Shown here piece by piece: positions 1 through 8,553 of a DNA stretch of 64,000 nt. The stretch is taken from NCBI RefSeq assembly GCF_004361855.1, contig NZ_SNWQ01000005.1, forward strand, positions 350,969-414,968, written 5' to 3'. Below the pieces are notes generated by a model that made no database searches, had not been told where the DNA came from, and saw nothing but the letters and a program-made list of their open reading frames with translations. The position numbers were made by a program, and so were the translations under genes. Position 1 is the stretch's first letter. Each line of letters starts with the position of its first letter. The DNA is from Kribbella caucasensis (lineage in GTDB: Bacteria; Actinomycetota; Actinomycetes; Propionibacteriales; Kribbellaceae).

Positions 1-94
1 GGCCAGCCGTCATCCGGCGCGGAAGCTGACTGGTGGGTGCTCAAGGTGGGGTTTGGTGGGGAGGGAGTGGTGGGGAGCTGGCAGACTTCGGGGG

Positions 95-1066
95 GTGTCG
101 AGAGCACTTGGGTTGATTCTGGGGTTTGCGGCTGATCGCCTTCTTGGTGATCCGCGGCGGTATCACCCAGTGGCGGGTTTCGGTCGGGTGGCCGGGCGGC
201 TGGAGGCGCGGGTGTATGCCGACTCGCGGGGAGCTGGTACGGCGTACGCGGGGGTGCTGGTGGGGACGACGGTCGCGGCCGGTGTGGTTGCCGAGCGGCT
301 CACCAAGGATCGGCCGGTCGCCCGGACGCTGCTGACCGCGATCGCCACGTGGGCCGTGCTCGGCGGACGGAGTCTGGAACGCGAGGCCGAGGTGATGGGC
401 GGTCTGCTCGAGGACAAGGACATCCCGGCCGCCCGATCCAGGTTGAGCCACCTCTGCAGTCGCGACGCCACCGAGCTGGAGGCGGACGAATTGGCCCGCG
501 CCACGGTGGAATCGGTCGCCGAGAACACATCCGACGCGACCGTGGCGCCGCTGATCTGGGGCGGGCTACTAGGGATCCCCGGCCTGATCGGCTACCGGGC
601 GGCGAACACCCTGGACGCGATGGTCGGCTACAAGTCGGCCCGTTACCGGAACTTCGGGTGGGCGGCCGCCAGGTTCGATGATCTCGTCAACCTTGTTCCG
701 GCACGTGTTTGCGCATTCCTCACCGGTCTGACGTCGGGCCGCATGGCGCACGTGTGGCGGATCTGGCAGCGGGATGCGGGCAAGCACCCGAGCCCGAACG
801 CGGGACCGGTCGAGGCCTCCTTCGCGGCCGCGCTGGATCTCCGACTGGGCGGGACGAACACCTACGGCGACGAGGTCGAGGATCGCGGCACGCTCGGCGA
901 TGGACTCACGCCTGGGGTCACCGACGTACGCCGTACCGCGGCCCTCGCCCGGCGCGTCTCCTACGCCGCGGCTGCCTTCGCCGCAATCCTTGCCTTGCGT
1001 CCGAAGAACCGAGGGCTGGAGCGCTCGCGTCTTCGGACGCAACGAGAGGATCGCGAGCGCCGATGA
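95..1066 (+). CDS. cobD: CobD/CbiB, adenosylcobinamide-phosphate synthase
   Basis: This membrane enzyme joins an aminopropanol-type linker to adenosylcobyrate late in cobalamin synthesis. The 323-residue product begins with a family-like N-terminus (ALGLILGFAADRLLGDPRRYHPV) in which the DRLLGDP-x4-HPV block is diagnostic. The central VESVAENTSDATVAPLIWG segment and the YRAANTLDAMVGY segment are also typical CobD signatures. The frame is open back to a TTG at 53, but the GTG at 95 aligns with the normal family start, so I use it. The stop overlaps the next gene start (ATGA). No riboswitch is visible in the 94 bases upstream. Identity is well supported; the exact start is less certain. Confidence 0.9.
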   Translation: MSRALGLILGFAADRLLGDPRRYHPVAGFGRVAGRLEARVYADSRGAGTAYAGVLVGTTVAAGVVAERLTKDRPVARTLLTAIATWAVLGGRSLEREAEVMGGLLEDKDIPAARSRLSHLCSRDATELEADELARATVESVAENTSDATVAPLIWGGLLGIPGLIGYRAANTLDAMVGYKSARYRNFGWAAARFDDLVNLVPARVCAFLTGLTSGRMAHVWRIWQRDAGKHPSPNAGPVEASFAAALDLRLGGTNTYGDEVEDRGTLGDGLTPGVTDVRRTAALARRVSYAAAAFAAILALRPKNRGLERSRLRTQREDRERR

Positions 1067-1743
1067 ACCTGAGTCAGCGGCCGATGCGGATCGCGTTGAT
1101 CCGGCATGGGGAGTCCGAGGCGAACCTGGACAAGTCGATCTACGAACGGGTGCCCGACCATGCGGTCCTGCTCACCCCGCATGGTCACGAGCAGGCGGCC
1201 GAGGCGGGTAAGAGACTGCGCACGTTGTTCGAGGACGAGCCCGTCCGCGTCTACGTCTCGCCGTACCTGCGGGCCCTGCAGACGCTCGACGCTCTCGGCA
1301 TCGACGACCTGATCGGGATCGCCCGCGAGGAACCGCGGTTGCGCGAGCAGGACTGGGCCAACTTCCAGGACACCGACGACATCGAGAAGCAGGAGAAGCT
1401 GCGCGACTCGTACGGGCACTTCTTCTACCGGTTCACCCACGGCGAGTCCGGCTCGGATGTGTACGACCGGGTGTCCAGCTTCCTGGAGACGATGCACCGG
1501 GACTTCGAGACGCCGGACTCGCCGCGGAACGTGCTGCTGGTGTCGCACGGGTTGACCATGCGGTTGTTCTGCATGCGCTGGTTCCACTGGTCGGTGAAGT
1601 TCTTCGAGACGCTGCGCAACCCGGACAACGCGGAGACGCGCGTCCTGCTGAGGCAGCCGAACTTCCGCTACAAGCTGGATCGCCCGTTCGAGCAGTGGAC
1701 CGACTACAAACCGACCGAACGGGAGCGCTCGGCCTGGCTGTAA
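1063..1743 (+). CDS. Histidine phosphatase / phosphoglycerate mutase-like protein
   Basis: The 226-residue product belongs to the histidine phosphatase superfamily. The catalytic signature LIRHGESEAN follows the start, and a second conserved histidine lies in VLLVSHGLTMRLF near residue 165. Conserved arginines are in the YVSPYLRALQT segment. Enzymes of this family remove phosphate from small molecules or proteins; the substrate cannot be told from sequence. It overlaps cobD by four bases. CobC-type phosphatases of B12 synthesis belong to this same superfamily, so a role as alpha-ribazole phosphatase is possible but unproven. An ATG at 1084 is an alternative start. Confidence 0.85.
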   Translation: MNLSQRPMRIALIRHGESEANLDKSIYERVPDHAVLLTPHGHEQAAEAGKRLRTLFEDEPVRVYVSPYLRALQTLDALGIDDLIGIAREEPRLREQDWANFQDTDDIEKQEKLRDSYGHFFYRFTHGESGSDVYDRVSSFLETMHRDFETPDSPRNVLLVSHGLTMRLFCMRWFHWSVKFFETLRNPDNAETRVLLRQPNFRYKLDRPFEQWTDYKPTERERSAWL

Positions 1744-1762
1744 GCGAGTTGTACGGTGAGAT

Positions 1763-4501
1763 GTGTTGCCGGGGAGGGACGCGGAGCGAGCCCGGATCGA
1801 CCGCCTGCTGGCGAGTGCGCGGGCCGGATCCGGCGGCGGGTTGCTGGTGCTGGGCGAGCCCGGTATCGGCAAGACCGCGCTGCTCGATGACACCGCCGCC
1901 CGTGCGGACTCCTTCCGGGTTCTCCGCGCGACCGGTGTCGAACTCGAGACGGAGCTGGCCTACTCCGGGCTGTTCGAGCTGCTGCGGCCGGTGGCGGCAG
2001 GGGTCGCCGACCTGCCCCCGAGGCAGGAGGCTGCGCTGCGTACCGCGTTCGCTGAGACGCCGGTCAGGGAGCTAGACGGATTCGCTGTCGCCGCTGCCGT
2101 CCTGACCCTGCTCTCAGAAGCCGCGGCAGTGCGGCCCGTGCTCTGCCTGATCGATGACACGCAATGGATCGACGCCGCTTCGGTGGCTGCCCTCGCCTTT
2201 ACGGTTCGCCGGGTCGAGTCCGAGCGGGTGGCCATGGTCTTCGCAGCGCGCGAGCAGGACGGCACCTCCGACCTGCCGCGCGGGATCCCGGCGCTACCGC
2301 TCCCGGGCCTCGACGGCGCTGCGGCCCGCGAGGTGCTCACTGCCCAGGCGGGACAGGAGCTTCCGGGGCCGGTGGCATCAGCACTCTTGCGAGCCGGCGG
2401 TGGCAACCCGCTCGCCCTCCGTGAGTTGGTCGGCTCCGTCGGACCCGAGGAGCTCAGGGGACGGGCGCCGTTGGCCGAGCCGTTGCCGGTCGGCGGCGAG
2501 ATCGCCGGCATCTATCGCCGCAAGCTGGCCGCGTTGCCGGCGACTACCCGGGCCGCGCTGTTGGTGCTGGCCGTCAGCGAACGAGCCGGACCGGAGCAGT
2601 TGCTGCCGGCGATCACGGCTCTCACCGGGGATCCGTCAGCGCTCGATCCCGCCGAGCGGGACGGGCTGGTCCGCACCACCCCGTCCGCACTGACCTTCCG
2701 GCATCCCGTACTCCGTTCGGTGGTCCACCAGGAGGCGACACTGTCCGAACGGAAGTCCGCGCATCGGTGTGTGGCGGCGAACCTCCCGGCCGGGCAGGCG
2801 GAGATGCGTGCCTGGCATGCCGCGCTGGCCGCACCGGGCCCGGACGAGACGGTGGCCGCCGAACTGGCCCGTACGGCGGACCTCGCGCGGGCCCGCGGCG
2901 GGCGGTGGGCGGAGAGCCGTGCCTTCGAGCTCGCGGCGCGCCTCAGCACCGATGCCGAACCACGCGCCGAGCGGACGTATCTCGCGGCTGTGGCGGCGTT
3001 CCGCGCCGGGCGTCACTCGATCGCGGAGCAGTACCTGGAGGCCGTGCTCGCGCTCACCACGGATCCCCTGCTCCGCGCGGATGCGGAACACGAACGCGCC
3101 CGGATTTCGCTGTGGCGTGGCCGGCCCGAGCCACCGGAACGGTTACAGCGGGCGGCCGACCGGGTCGCGGCGTACGACGTCGAGCGGGCCGCCAAACTGC
3201 TGGCATACCCAGTCGTCGGTCTCGGTGCGTCGTGCCGGCCGGCCGCGGCGTTGCCTTACGCACGGCGGGCCTGGGAGCTGATCGGCCGCCGGGCTCAGCC
3301 GCTCGTGGTGAGCTTCAAAGTCGCCTACATCTTGGTCATGGCCGGCGAGACGGTCGACGGTGCGCAGCTGACGGCAGCGGCGACAGAGGTTGCCGAGGGC
3401 ACTGATGACGTCACGGCGCTGGCGATGCTCGGTCCGGTGCTGGGCTGGCTGGACCGGTCCGCGGATGCCGAGCGGGTGCTCAGCCGGGCGGTCGAGCTGT
3501 GCCGCGCCGATGGTGATCTGTGGATGCTCACCAATGCCCTGACGAACGCGGCCGAGGCCTCGCGTCGCGCCGGTCGCCTCGATCAGGCTCTGGTCCAGGC
3601 GGACGAGGCCCGTGCTTTGGCCGAGCAGCTCGACGAGCCGGTTCAGCTCGCGACGGCCGTTGCCGGGCTTGCCAGAGTCGAGGCCGATCTCGGCCGGGGG
3701 ATCGACTGCAGGGCGCACGCCGAGCAGGTCAGGCGGGCCGATCCACAACCGGCCGCGGAGCTCGAAGTCACCTGTGCAGCTGCCTTGGGCACCTTGGCGC
3801 TCGCTTCGGGCCGGTACCAGGACGCCGTCGACGAGTTGGCGCCGGCGGTGGATTCGCTGGCCGACGGCGGCGTGACGGAGCCCCGGACCTTCGCGGTCGA
3901 GGGTGATCTCGCCGAGGCCTTGGCGCGTTGCGGTCAGGTCGAGGAGGCGATGCGTCTCGTCGAACGTCTGGAGGCTTATGGTCGGCCCCGGAAGGCTGCG
4001 AGCGTGCTGGCCGTTGCCGCCCGCTGTCGCGGTCTACTTGCGTCGGACGGTGAGTTCGAGGCCTGCTTCGGCGACGCGCTCGCGGCGTACGGGAGCGTCG
4101 ATGCGCCGCTCGAGCAGGCGCGCACATTGTTGTGCCTGGGGGAGCGGCTGCGCCGGCAGGGCAGACGATCGGCCGCACGTGATCACCTCCGCACCGCGTG
4201 GACGATGTTCGAGCAGCGGGGCGCGGCGTACTGGGCCGATCGCGCGCGCAGCGAGCTGCGGCTGACTGGTGAGACTCTGCAGCGGCGTACGGACGACCCG
4301 CGGCGCCAGTTGACGCCGCAGGAGCTGCAGATCGCCCTGTTGGTGGCCGACGGGGCACGCAACACCGATGTCGCGATCAGCCTTTTCGTCAGCCCGAAGA
4401 CCGTCGAAGCTCACCTGACTCGCGTCTACCGCAAGCTCGGAGTCGCCTCCCGCACTCAACTCGCCGCTCAACTGGCGCACGCGGCGCAGCGACAGGCGTA
4501 G
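1763..4501 (+). CDS. LAL-type LuxR family transcriptional regulator with AAA ATPase domain
   Basis: This 912-residue protein has the architecture of large ATP-binding LuxR regulators (MalT/LAL class). A Walker A motif GEPGIGKT is at residues 31-38 and a Walker B-like LCLIDD follows at about residue 130. The middle is a helical, TPR-like region rich in Ala, Arg and Leu. A C-terminal LuxR helix-turn-helix starts near LTPQELQIALLVADG and includes SPKTVEAHLTRVYRKLGVASRTQL. It starts at GTG; translation from 1763 gives LPGRDAERARIDRLL, the usual start of the ATPase domain. It probably controls the two exported-protein loci just downstream, whose upstream regions share a similar layout; this is an inference. 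Confidence 0.92.
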   Translation: MLPGRDAERARIDRLLASARAGSGGGLLVLGEPGIGKTALLDDTAARADSFRVLRATGVELETELAYSGLFELLRPVAAGVADLPPRQEAALRTAFAETPVRELDGFAVAAAVLTLLSEAAAVRPVLCLIDDTQWIDAASVAALAFTVRRVESERVAMVFAAREQDGTSDLPRGIPALPLPGLDGAAAREVLTAQAGQELPGPVASALLRAGGGNPLALRELVGSVGPEELRGRAPLAEPLPVGGEIAGIYRRKLAALPATTRAALLVLAVSERAGPEQLLPAITALTGDPSALDPAERDGLVRTTPSALTFRHPVLRSVVHQEATLSERKSAHRCVAANLPAGQAEMRAWHAALAAPGPDETVAAELARTADLARARGGRWAESRAFELAARLSTDAEPRAERTYLAAVAAFRAGRHSIAEQYLEAVLALTTDPLLRADAEHERARISLWRGRPEPPERLQRAADRVAAYDVERAAKLLAYPVVGLGASCRPAAALPYARRAWELIGRRAQPLVVSFKVAYILVMAGETVDGAQLTAAATEVAEGTDDVTALAMLGPVLGWLDRSADAERVLSRAVELCRADGDLWMLTNALTNAAEASRRAGRLDQALVQADEARALAEQLDEPVQLATAVAGLARVEADLGRGIDCRAHAEQVRRADPQPAAELEVTCAAALGTLALASGRYQDAVDELAPAVDSLADGGVTEPRTFAVEGDLAEALARCGQVEEAMRLVERLEAYGRPRKAASVLAVAARCRGLLASDGEFEACFGDALAAYGSVDAPLEQARTLLCLGERLRRQGRRSAARDHLRTAWTMFEQRGAAYWADRARSELRLTGETLQRRTDDPRRQLTPQELQIALLVADGARNTDVAISLFVSPKTVEAHLTRVYRKLGVASRTQLAAQLAHAAQRQA

Positions 4502-4543
4502 GGGTTTCCCCGACGCGAGCGGCGGGGTCGCGCTCCTAGCTTC
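4501..4543 (+). promoter_or_regulatory. Candidate promoter/operator of the small secreted protein gene
   Basis: The palindrome GGGGTTTCCCC lies at 4501-4511, touching the end of the LuxR gene. It is followed at 4537-4543 by TAGCTTC, a possible -10 element. A similar arrangement precedes the next locus at 4972-5025. Function as a LuxR/LAL site is an inference. Confidence 0.35.
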
Positions 4544-4593
4544 GAAGGAGTCACCGGCCACCCGGGCCGATACAACTGAAGGAGTTCCCCATC

Positions 4594-4920
4594 ATGCGCA
4601 TCATCACCCGCGCGATCCTCACTACCGCGGCCGTCCTCGGTCTGGGGCTTGCCGCCCCGGTCATGGCTTCCGCGGACACCCCGGCGAACGACTTTGCCGT
4701 CAACTACTCCGGCTGTCTGGGCCCGCTGCGCAGCGCTATCGCCAGTGGTGCGCTGGACGGCGCGACCCTGCCGGACGGGGCCGCGCTGCCCGGCGGTTTC
4801 GGCGGCTCGTTCAACCCCGGCGGCCACCTCGGAACGGTCGCGGAAATGGAGTTCCTGATGAGCCACGGGTTCACCGAGGAGCAACTCGCCGCGTTCTGCG
4901 CCTCGCTCGCCACGCACTGA
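4594..4920 (+). CDS. Small secreted protein of unknown function
   Basis: The 108-residue product has a clear Sec signal peptide with an Arg N-region, a hydrophobic core and a predicted cut after ASA at residue 27. The mature protein of about 80 residues has two cysteines (C41, C102) that could form a disulfide, a Gly-rich middle (PGGFGGSFNPGG) and an acidic helix near the end (SHGFTEEQLAAFC). A strong ribosome-binding site (GAAGGAG) precedes the ATG. I do not recognise a family. Its place directly after a LAL regulator suggests that it is one of that regulator's targets. Confidence 0.75.
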   Translation: MRIITRAILTTAAVLGLGLAAPVMASADTPANDFAVNYSGCLGPLRSAIASGALDGATLPDGAALPGGFGGSFNPGGHLGTVAEMEFLMSHGFTEEQLAAFCASLATH

Positions 4921-4971
4921 CCGGCACCACCATCGACGCAGCGCCCGTGCGCAGGCAGGGGCGCTGCGTTC

Positions 4972-5025
4972 GGAGGAACCTCCCAGCCGGGACTTAGCCG
5001 GCGGACAGGCTGCCTCCGTAGCTTC
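4972..5025 (+). promoter_or_regulatory. Candidate promoter/operator of the SUMF1-like locus
   Basis: GGAGG-AA-CCTCC forms a perfect palindrome at 4972-4983, and TAGCTTC recurs at 5019-5025. The distance from palindrome centre to TAGCTTC is about 10 bases longer than in the 4501-4543 copy, i.e. about one DNA turn. This suggests two promoters read by one factor. It is inference from two sites only. Confidence 0.3.
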
Positions 5026-5071
5026 ATGGTCATCGGCTCCCAACCGGGGTCGCTGAGCAAGGAGGACGAAC

Positions 5072-5870
5072 ATGATCGGTCGGCGACGATTCATTGGCGG
5101 GGCTGTGGTGCTCGCCGCCGGCGCAGCGGTTGCCGTCGGCCCCGGTCGCGAGCTGCTCACGGGCGCCAACGGCAGCAGCGCGGAGACCGCCGCCGAAGCC
5201 GGCGCGACCGCCACGACACCCGCGACCTCCACGACTCCTTCAACCGGTGCAACCTCAGCGCTGGCAGCCGCCTCCATCGCCACGTCGATGGTCAAGTTTG
5301 GTGCCAACACCGAGCTCGCCTTCGCGACGGGGCTCCAGCAGAACAGCACCGGCGAGGCCGCACCGATCAAGGCCGAGTACGCCCTCGCCGCCAAGCTCGT
5401 CACCAACGCGCAGTGGGCCGAGTTCGCTGGCGAACCACCAGACAGCCACTTACACCGATCGTTCGACGCGAGCTGGTGAATCGGTCGAGCTGGCGTCGAT
5501 CCTGTCCATCGGCGCGGACGGCTCAGTGTCGGGCTGGATCGACCACTCGGACAACACCGGATTCGTGTACACCGACGTCTACCAGACCATCGCGGACAAG
5601 GGCGGGCACACCACTGCCGTCGGCGCCTATCCCGCCGGGGCGACCACATCTGGGCTGTACGACCTGGCCGGAAACTGCTACGAGTGGACGAGCAGCACGA
5701 TCATCGCGACCAATGGCGCGGAGGCCGGGCTCGACGTCAACGCAGTACGCGGCGGCTCGTGGTACGCGACCAGCCGCAGCTGCCGTACGACGTACCGCGG
5801 CGAGGGCCGTGATCCATCAGGCGGTTACGCCACCATCGGCCTCCGCGTCGCCGCCACCGCGAAAGCCTGA
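5072..5870 (+). pseudogene. SUMF1/FGE-fold exported protein, frameshifted
   Basis: Two overlapping frames together encode one protein of the formylglycine-generating-enzyme fold. The first frame (5072-5479) gives a twin-arginine-like leader (GRRRFIGGAVVLAAG) and the early FGE block LVTNAQWAEFAG, then ends in an early TGA. A second frame, open to 5870, carries the late blocks YDLAGNCYEWTS, VRGGSWYATSRSC and GYATIGLRVA. The switch must lie near 5430-5480. The block usually found between them (WxDAxAYCxW, LPTEAEWEYA) is missing, so there is probably also a deletion. The catalytic Cys pair of true FGE is not complete: only the second position (SRSC) is Cys. A strong RBS (AAGGAGG) precedes 5072. 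A sequencing error cannot be excluded. Confidence 0.65.
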
Positions 5871-5930
5871 GCGTCGGCCGCGAGCGGCGGGTAGGGTCCT
5901 GAGGAAGGGCTACTCGACGGGAGCGATCGC

Positions 5931-6905
5931 ATGGTGGTGGACCAGATCCGCGCGGCAACCCAGGACCTGCTGGCCGCGCTGACCCCGGAACAACTGAAGA
6001 AGATCTCAGCGCCCTTCGACACACCCGATCACCAGGTCTGGACCTACCTGCCCGGTGCCGTCCCGGGCCTGCCGCTGACCGAGTTGACCGCGGCGCAGGA
6101 GGCCCTCGTGGTGCGCCTGCTCGAACTCGTCTACAGCGAACGCGGCCTGGCCGATTTCCGCGCCGTGATGGCGGCCGAGATCATCGTGCGCGGCCTCGCC
6201 GATCCGATGGAGGTCGCCGAGATCGGGGGCTGGGCCGGTTCGACGGTTGGCGGTCGCTACTACCTTCGCGTGCTCGGCGACCCGGCCGGATTCGAGCCGT
6301 GGGCCTGGCGGCTCAACGGTCACCATCTCGCGCTGCACGTGACGCTGGTCGACGGCGCCATCTCGTTCACCCCGCAGTTCTTCGGCTCGAACCCGGCCGA
6401 GGTCCGCACCGGCCCGTACGCCGGCCGCCGGTTCCTCGCCCCCGAGCAGGATCTGGCCCGCGAACTGCTCGCCGCCCTCGAACCCGGCCAGCGGGAGCTC
6501 GCCATCGTCGCCGGCACCGCGCCCGACGACATCCTCACCCGGCACGACCCGGTCGCCGACGCGTCGCTGCTGCACCGTGGTCTCGCGTACGGCGACATGT
6601 CCGCGGACCAGCGCCAGCTCCTCAGCCTGCTGATCGGCCAGTACGTCGGACGCGCGGCCGGCCCGATCGGCCTGCAGACCTGGCAGGACATCACCGCCCA
6701 CGGCATCGAGCGACTCACCTTCGCCTGGGCCGGCTCGACCGAACGCGGCGCCGCCCACTACTACTCGATCGCCGGCCCCACCTTCCTCGCGGAATACGAC
6801 AACACCCAGGACAACGCCAACCACATCCACTCCGTCTGGCGAGACCTCCACAACGACTGGGCCACCGACCTCCTGGCGGCCCACTACGCGACAGGTCGCC
6901 ACTAA
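5931..6905 (+). CDS. DUF3500 domain protein
   Basis: The 324-residue product matches the DUF3500 family along its whole length. Family features seen are the WTYLPG segment near residue 38, the central EPWAWRLNGHHLALHVTLVDG block, the FFGSNPAEVRTGPYAGRRFLAPEQDLARELL block, and the end with YYSIAGPTFLAEYDNTQDNANHIHSVWRDLHNDWATDLL. No signal peptide or membrane segment is visible. The function of the family is unknown. The His-rich blocks (NGHHLALH, NANHIHSVWRDLHNDW) would suit metal binding. The start at 5931 has a GGGAG site eight bases upstream. Confidence 0.88.
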   Translation: MVVDQIRAATQDLLAALTPEQLKKISAPFDTPDHQVWTYLPGAVPGLPLTELTAAQEALVVRLLELVYSERGLADFRAVMAAEIIVRGLADPMEVAEIGGWAGSTVGGRYYLRVLGDPAGFEPWAWRLNGHHLALHVTLVDGAISFTPQFFGSNPAEVRTGPYAGRRFLAPEQDLARELLAALEPGQRELAIVAGTAPDDILTRHDPVADASLLHRGLAYGDMSADQRQLLSLLIGQYVGRAAGPIGLQTWQDITAHGIERLTFAWAGSTERGAAHYYSIAGPTFLAEYDNTQDNANHIHSVWRDLHNDWATDLLAAHYATGRH

Positions 6906-7282
6906 CGCCTCCCGATCGAGCCATTGCACCTGGTTTTCACGAGGTCTAGATTCTTTGCTGGGTTTCGTTCGGTTGACCGTCCGGTGGCGGATCTCCAGAG
7001 CGGGAACGAGGTGTACAACCGGCGAACGTCACTGGCGACTCAGCGATCCTGCGGCATGACGCTCTCGCACGTGAGCCGAGGAAGTCTCCGCCTCGGTAAC
7101 GCCGACGCATTGACGACAAGTGGCAGAGCCACAATGGGCGGGTGTCGCGTCGGGTAGCCATCTGGTCACCATGGCCGGCCGTGTCGATTTTCGTCTGCCG
7201 TGAGCACGCCATCGACCTGGGGGGTCGCCATACGCTGCGTAGTCGCGTGCAGGCTTCCGTGTGGACAAGAAGGGGGTAAGCC
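6906..7282. other. Intergenic region, no gene seen
   Basis: These 377 bases hold only short frames with no family features. I see two small stem-loop candidates: CCGAGG/CCTCGG near 7077-7098 and GTGGC/GCCAC near 7121-7133. The 3' end must hold the promoter of the secreted protein gene at 7283, which has a good RBS (AAGGGGG) before its ATG. Confidence 0.5.
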
Positions 7283-7897
7283 ATGAAGGGCACACGGCTG
7301 CTGGGCTTGATTGCCGCAGTCTCCGTCGCACTGGTGCTGCTCACCGGTGCATCCGGATCAGCCAAATCTGACGACAACGGGAAAATGCGTTGGGACATCG
7401 TCAACATCAACTTCACGACAGGGACGGTGTTCGCGGGCGGAGAGGCCTCGGCCCGGGCGAGTGATGGTTCCAAGATCACCTTGACCGGCTCCGGTCGGTT
7501 CGACGCCGACTCGCGGGTCGGAAAGCGCGCCACCGGCGGCGGGACTTGGACGACGTACGACAGTGCTGGCGTGGTCACCGGCACCGGCGACTACGACGTG
7601 ACCCGGTTCGTGTCGTTCGCTTCGGCCCCTGGGACGCCGCCAGTCCCGAACGACGACATCGGATCGCCCGGTACGTCCCGCGCTGGGCTGCTCGTGGTGG
7701 CTGTCACGTACTCGTCCGGCGAGAAGGGCGTGCTGACCGTCAGCTGCCACTTGGTGGGCTCTCCCGACACGCTCTTCGAGGGCATCACCACGACCAAGGG
7801 AAACGCGGCGTACTGGAACCCGGAGCCACCTCCCGCGCCACCGGGCAACGGCAACCGCACGCTGTTCCACGTGCTGGACAACAACTCCGACGACTGA
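7283..7897 (+). CDS. Secreted beta-rich protein of unknown function
   Basis: The 204-residue product starts with a Sec signal peptide ending near ASGSA at residue 27. The mature part is rich in Gly, Thr and Val in alternating patterns (SKITLTGSGRF, GGGTWTTYDSAGVVTGTGDYDV), which suggests a small beta-barrel or sandwich. A Pro-rich stretch (NPEPPPAPPGNGN) lies near the C-terminus. No known domain is recognised. It resembles the product at 8054 in layout, with a late VVxVT-x5-8-GxLTV-like strand, so the two may be distant paralogs. It sits upstream of a haloperoxidase-like gene on the same strand, separated by about 150 bases from the next small gene. Confidence 0.7.
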   Translation: MKGTRLLGLIAAVSVALVLLTGASGSAKSDDNGKMRWDIVNINFTTGTVFAGGEASARASDGSKITLTGSGRFDADSRVGKRATGGGTWTTYDSAGVVTGTGDYDVTRFVSFASAPGTPPVPNDDIGSPGTSRAGLLVVAVTYSSGEKGVLTVSCHLVGSPDTLFEGITTTKGNAAYWNPEPPPAPPGNGNRTLFHVLDNNSDD

Positions 7898-8053
7898 TTT
7901 GAAGACTCAACTTCAACAAGACCGTAGAAAGCGGGTTTACCGATTTCATCCCTGAGTGATGGCAGAGTAGGCGGGCACGGGGCCGGCTGGGCTGGCCTGC
8001 TGACCCGGTGTCCGCCAGGGCTCTGACGTGCTCCTCGCGCTGGGGAGGCGCAG

Positions 8054-8518
8054 ATGAGACGAGTGTTGGCTTTAACCGCCGTGGTCCTGGCCGCGGTGAT
8101 GCTGGTGGCGGCGCCGGTGCAGGCAGCGGCGCCGGAAATGGTGAACGGGGGCGGGCGGGGCACCGTCGACGGTGTGACGCCGTTCTCGCAGTTCGGTTTC
8201 CAGGTGTCGCGTCACGCCGATGGGTCGGTGACCGGGCACTTCAACTGTCTGATGGCCGGCGCGTCGGAGTTTCCCGGCTTCGATCTGATGGCCGTGCGGG
8301 GTCGGGTGACGGACGCGACCTTCGCCGGCGACGAGGTCACCTTCGAAGGCACTGGCATGTTCCAGACTGGCAACCAGGGCAAGTCACCGGCGACCTTCCT
8401 CGTGGTCGTCACGGAGGGCGGGCCGGGCGAGGGCACGCTCCAACTCACGCTGCTTACGCCGTTTGAGTTCGTGCTGCCGACGGAGTCCGTTCTCAATGGC
8501 CGGATCGACGTCCACTGA
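8054..8518 (+). CDS. Secreted beta-rich protein of unknown function
   Basis: The 154-residue product has a Sec signal peptide (MRRVLALTAVVLAAVMLVAA) with a likely cut around residues 24-26. The mature protein begins with a Gly-rich turn (VNGGGRGTVDG) and continues as alternating hydrophobic strands (FQVSRHADGSVTGHFNCLM, TFAGDEVTFEGTGMF, TFLVVVTEGGPGEGTLQLTLL). This pattern suits a small all-beta fold. There is one Cys, so no internal disulfide. I do not recognise the family. It ends 35 bases before the haloperoxidase-like gene, so the two could be co-transcribed. Confidence 0.7.
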   Translation: MRRVLALTAVVLAAVMLVAAPVQAAAPEMVNGGGRGTVDGVTPFSQFGFQVSRHADGSVTGHFNCLMAGASEFPGFDLMAVRGRVTDATFAGDEVTFEGTGMFQTGNQGKSPATFLVVVTEGGPGEGTLQLTLLTPFEFVLPTESVLNGRIDVH

Positions 8519-8553
8519 TCCGCCGGCGGTCCGACCAGGCTCGGAGGTCGGTG

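Noticed and set aside
53..94. TTG start of cobD at 53
   Set aside because: The extra 14 residues do not resemble the family start and the GTG at 95 aligns with it.
6924..7157. Small frame in the 6906-7282 gap
   Set aside because: No RBS, no homology-like features and an unusual composition.
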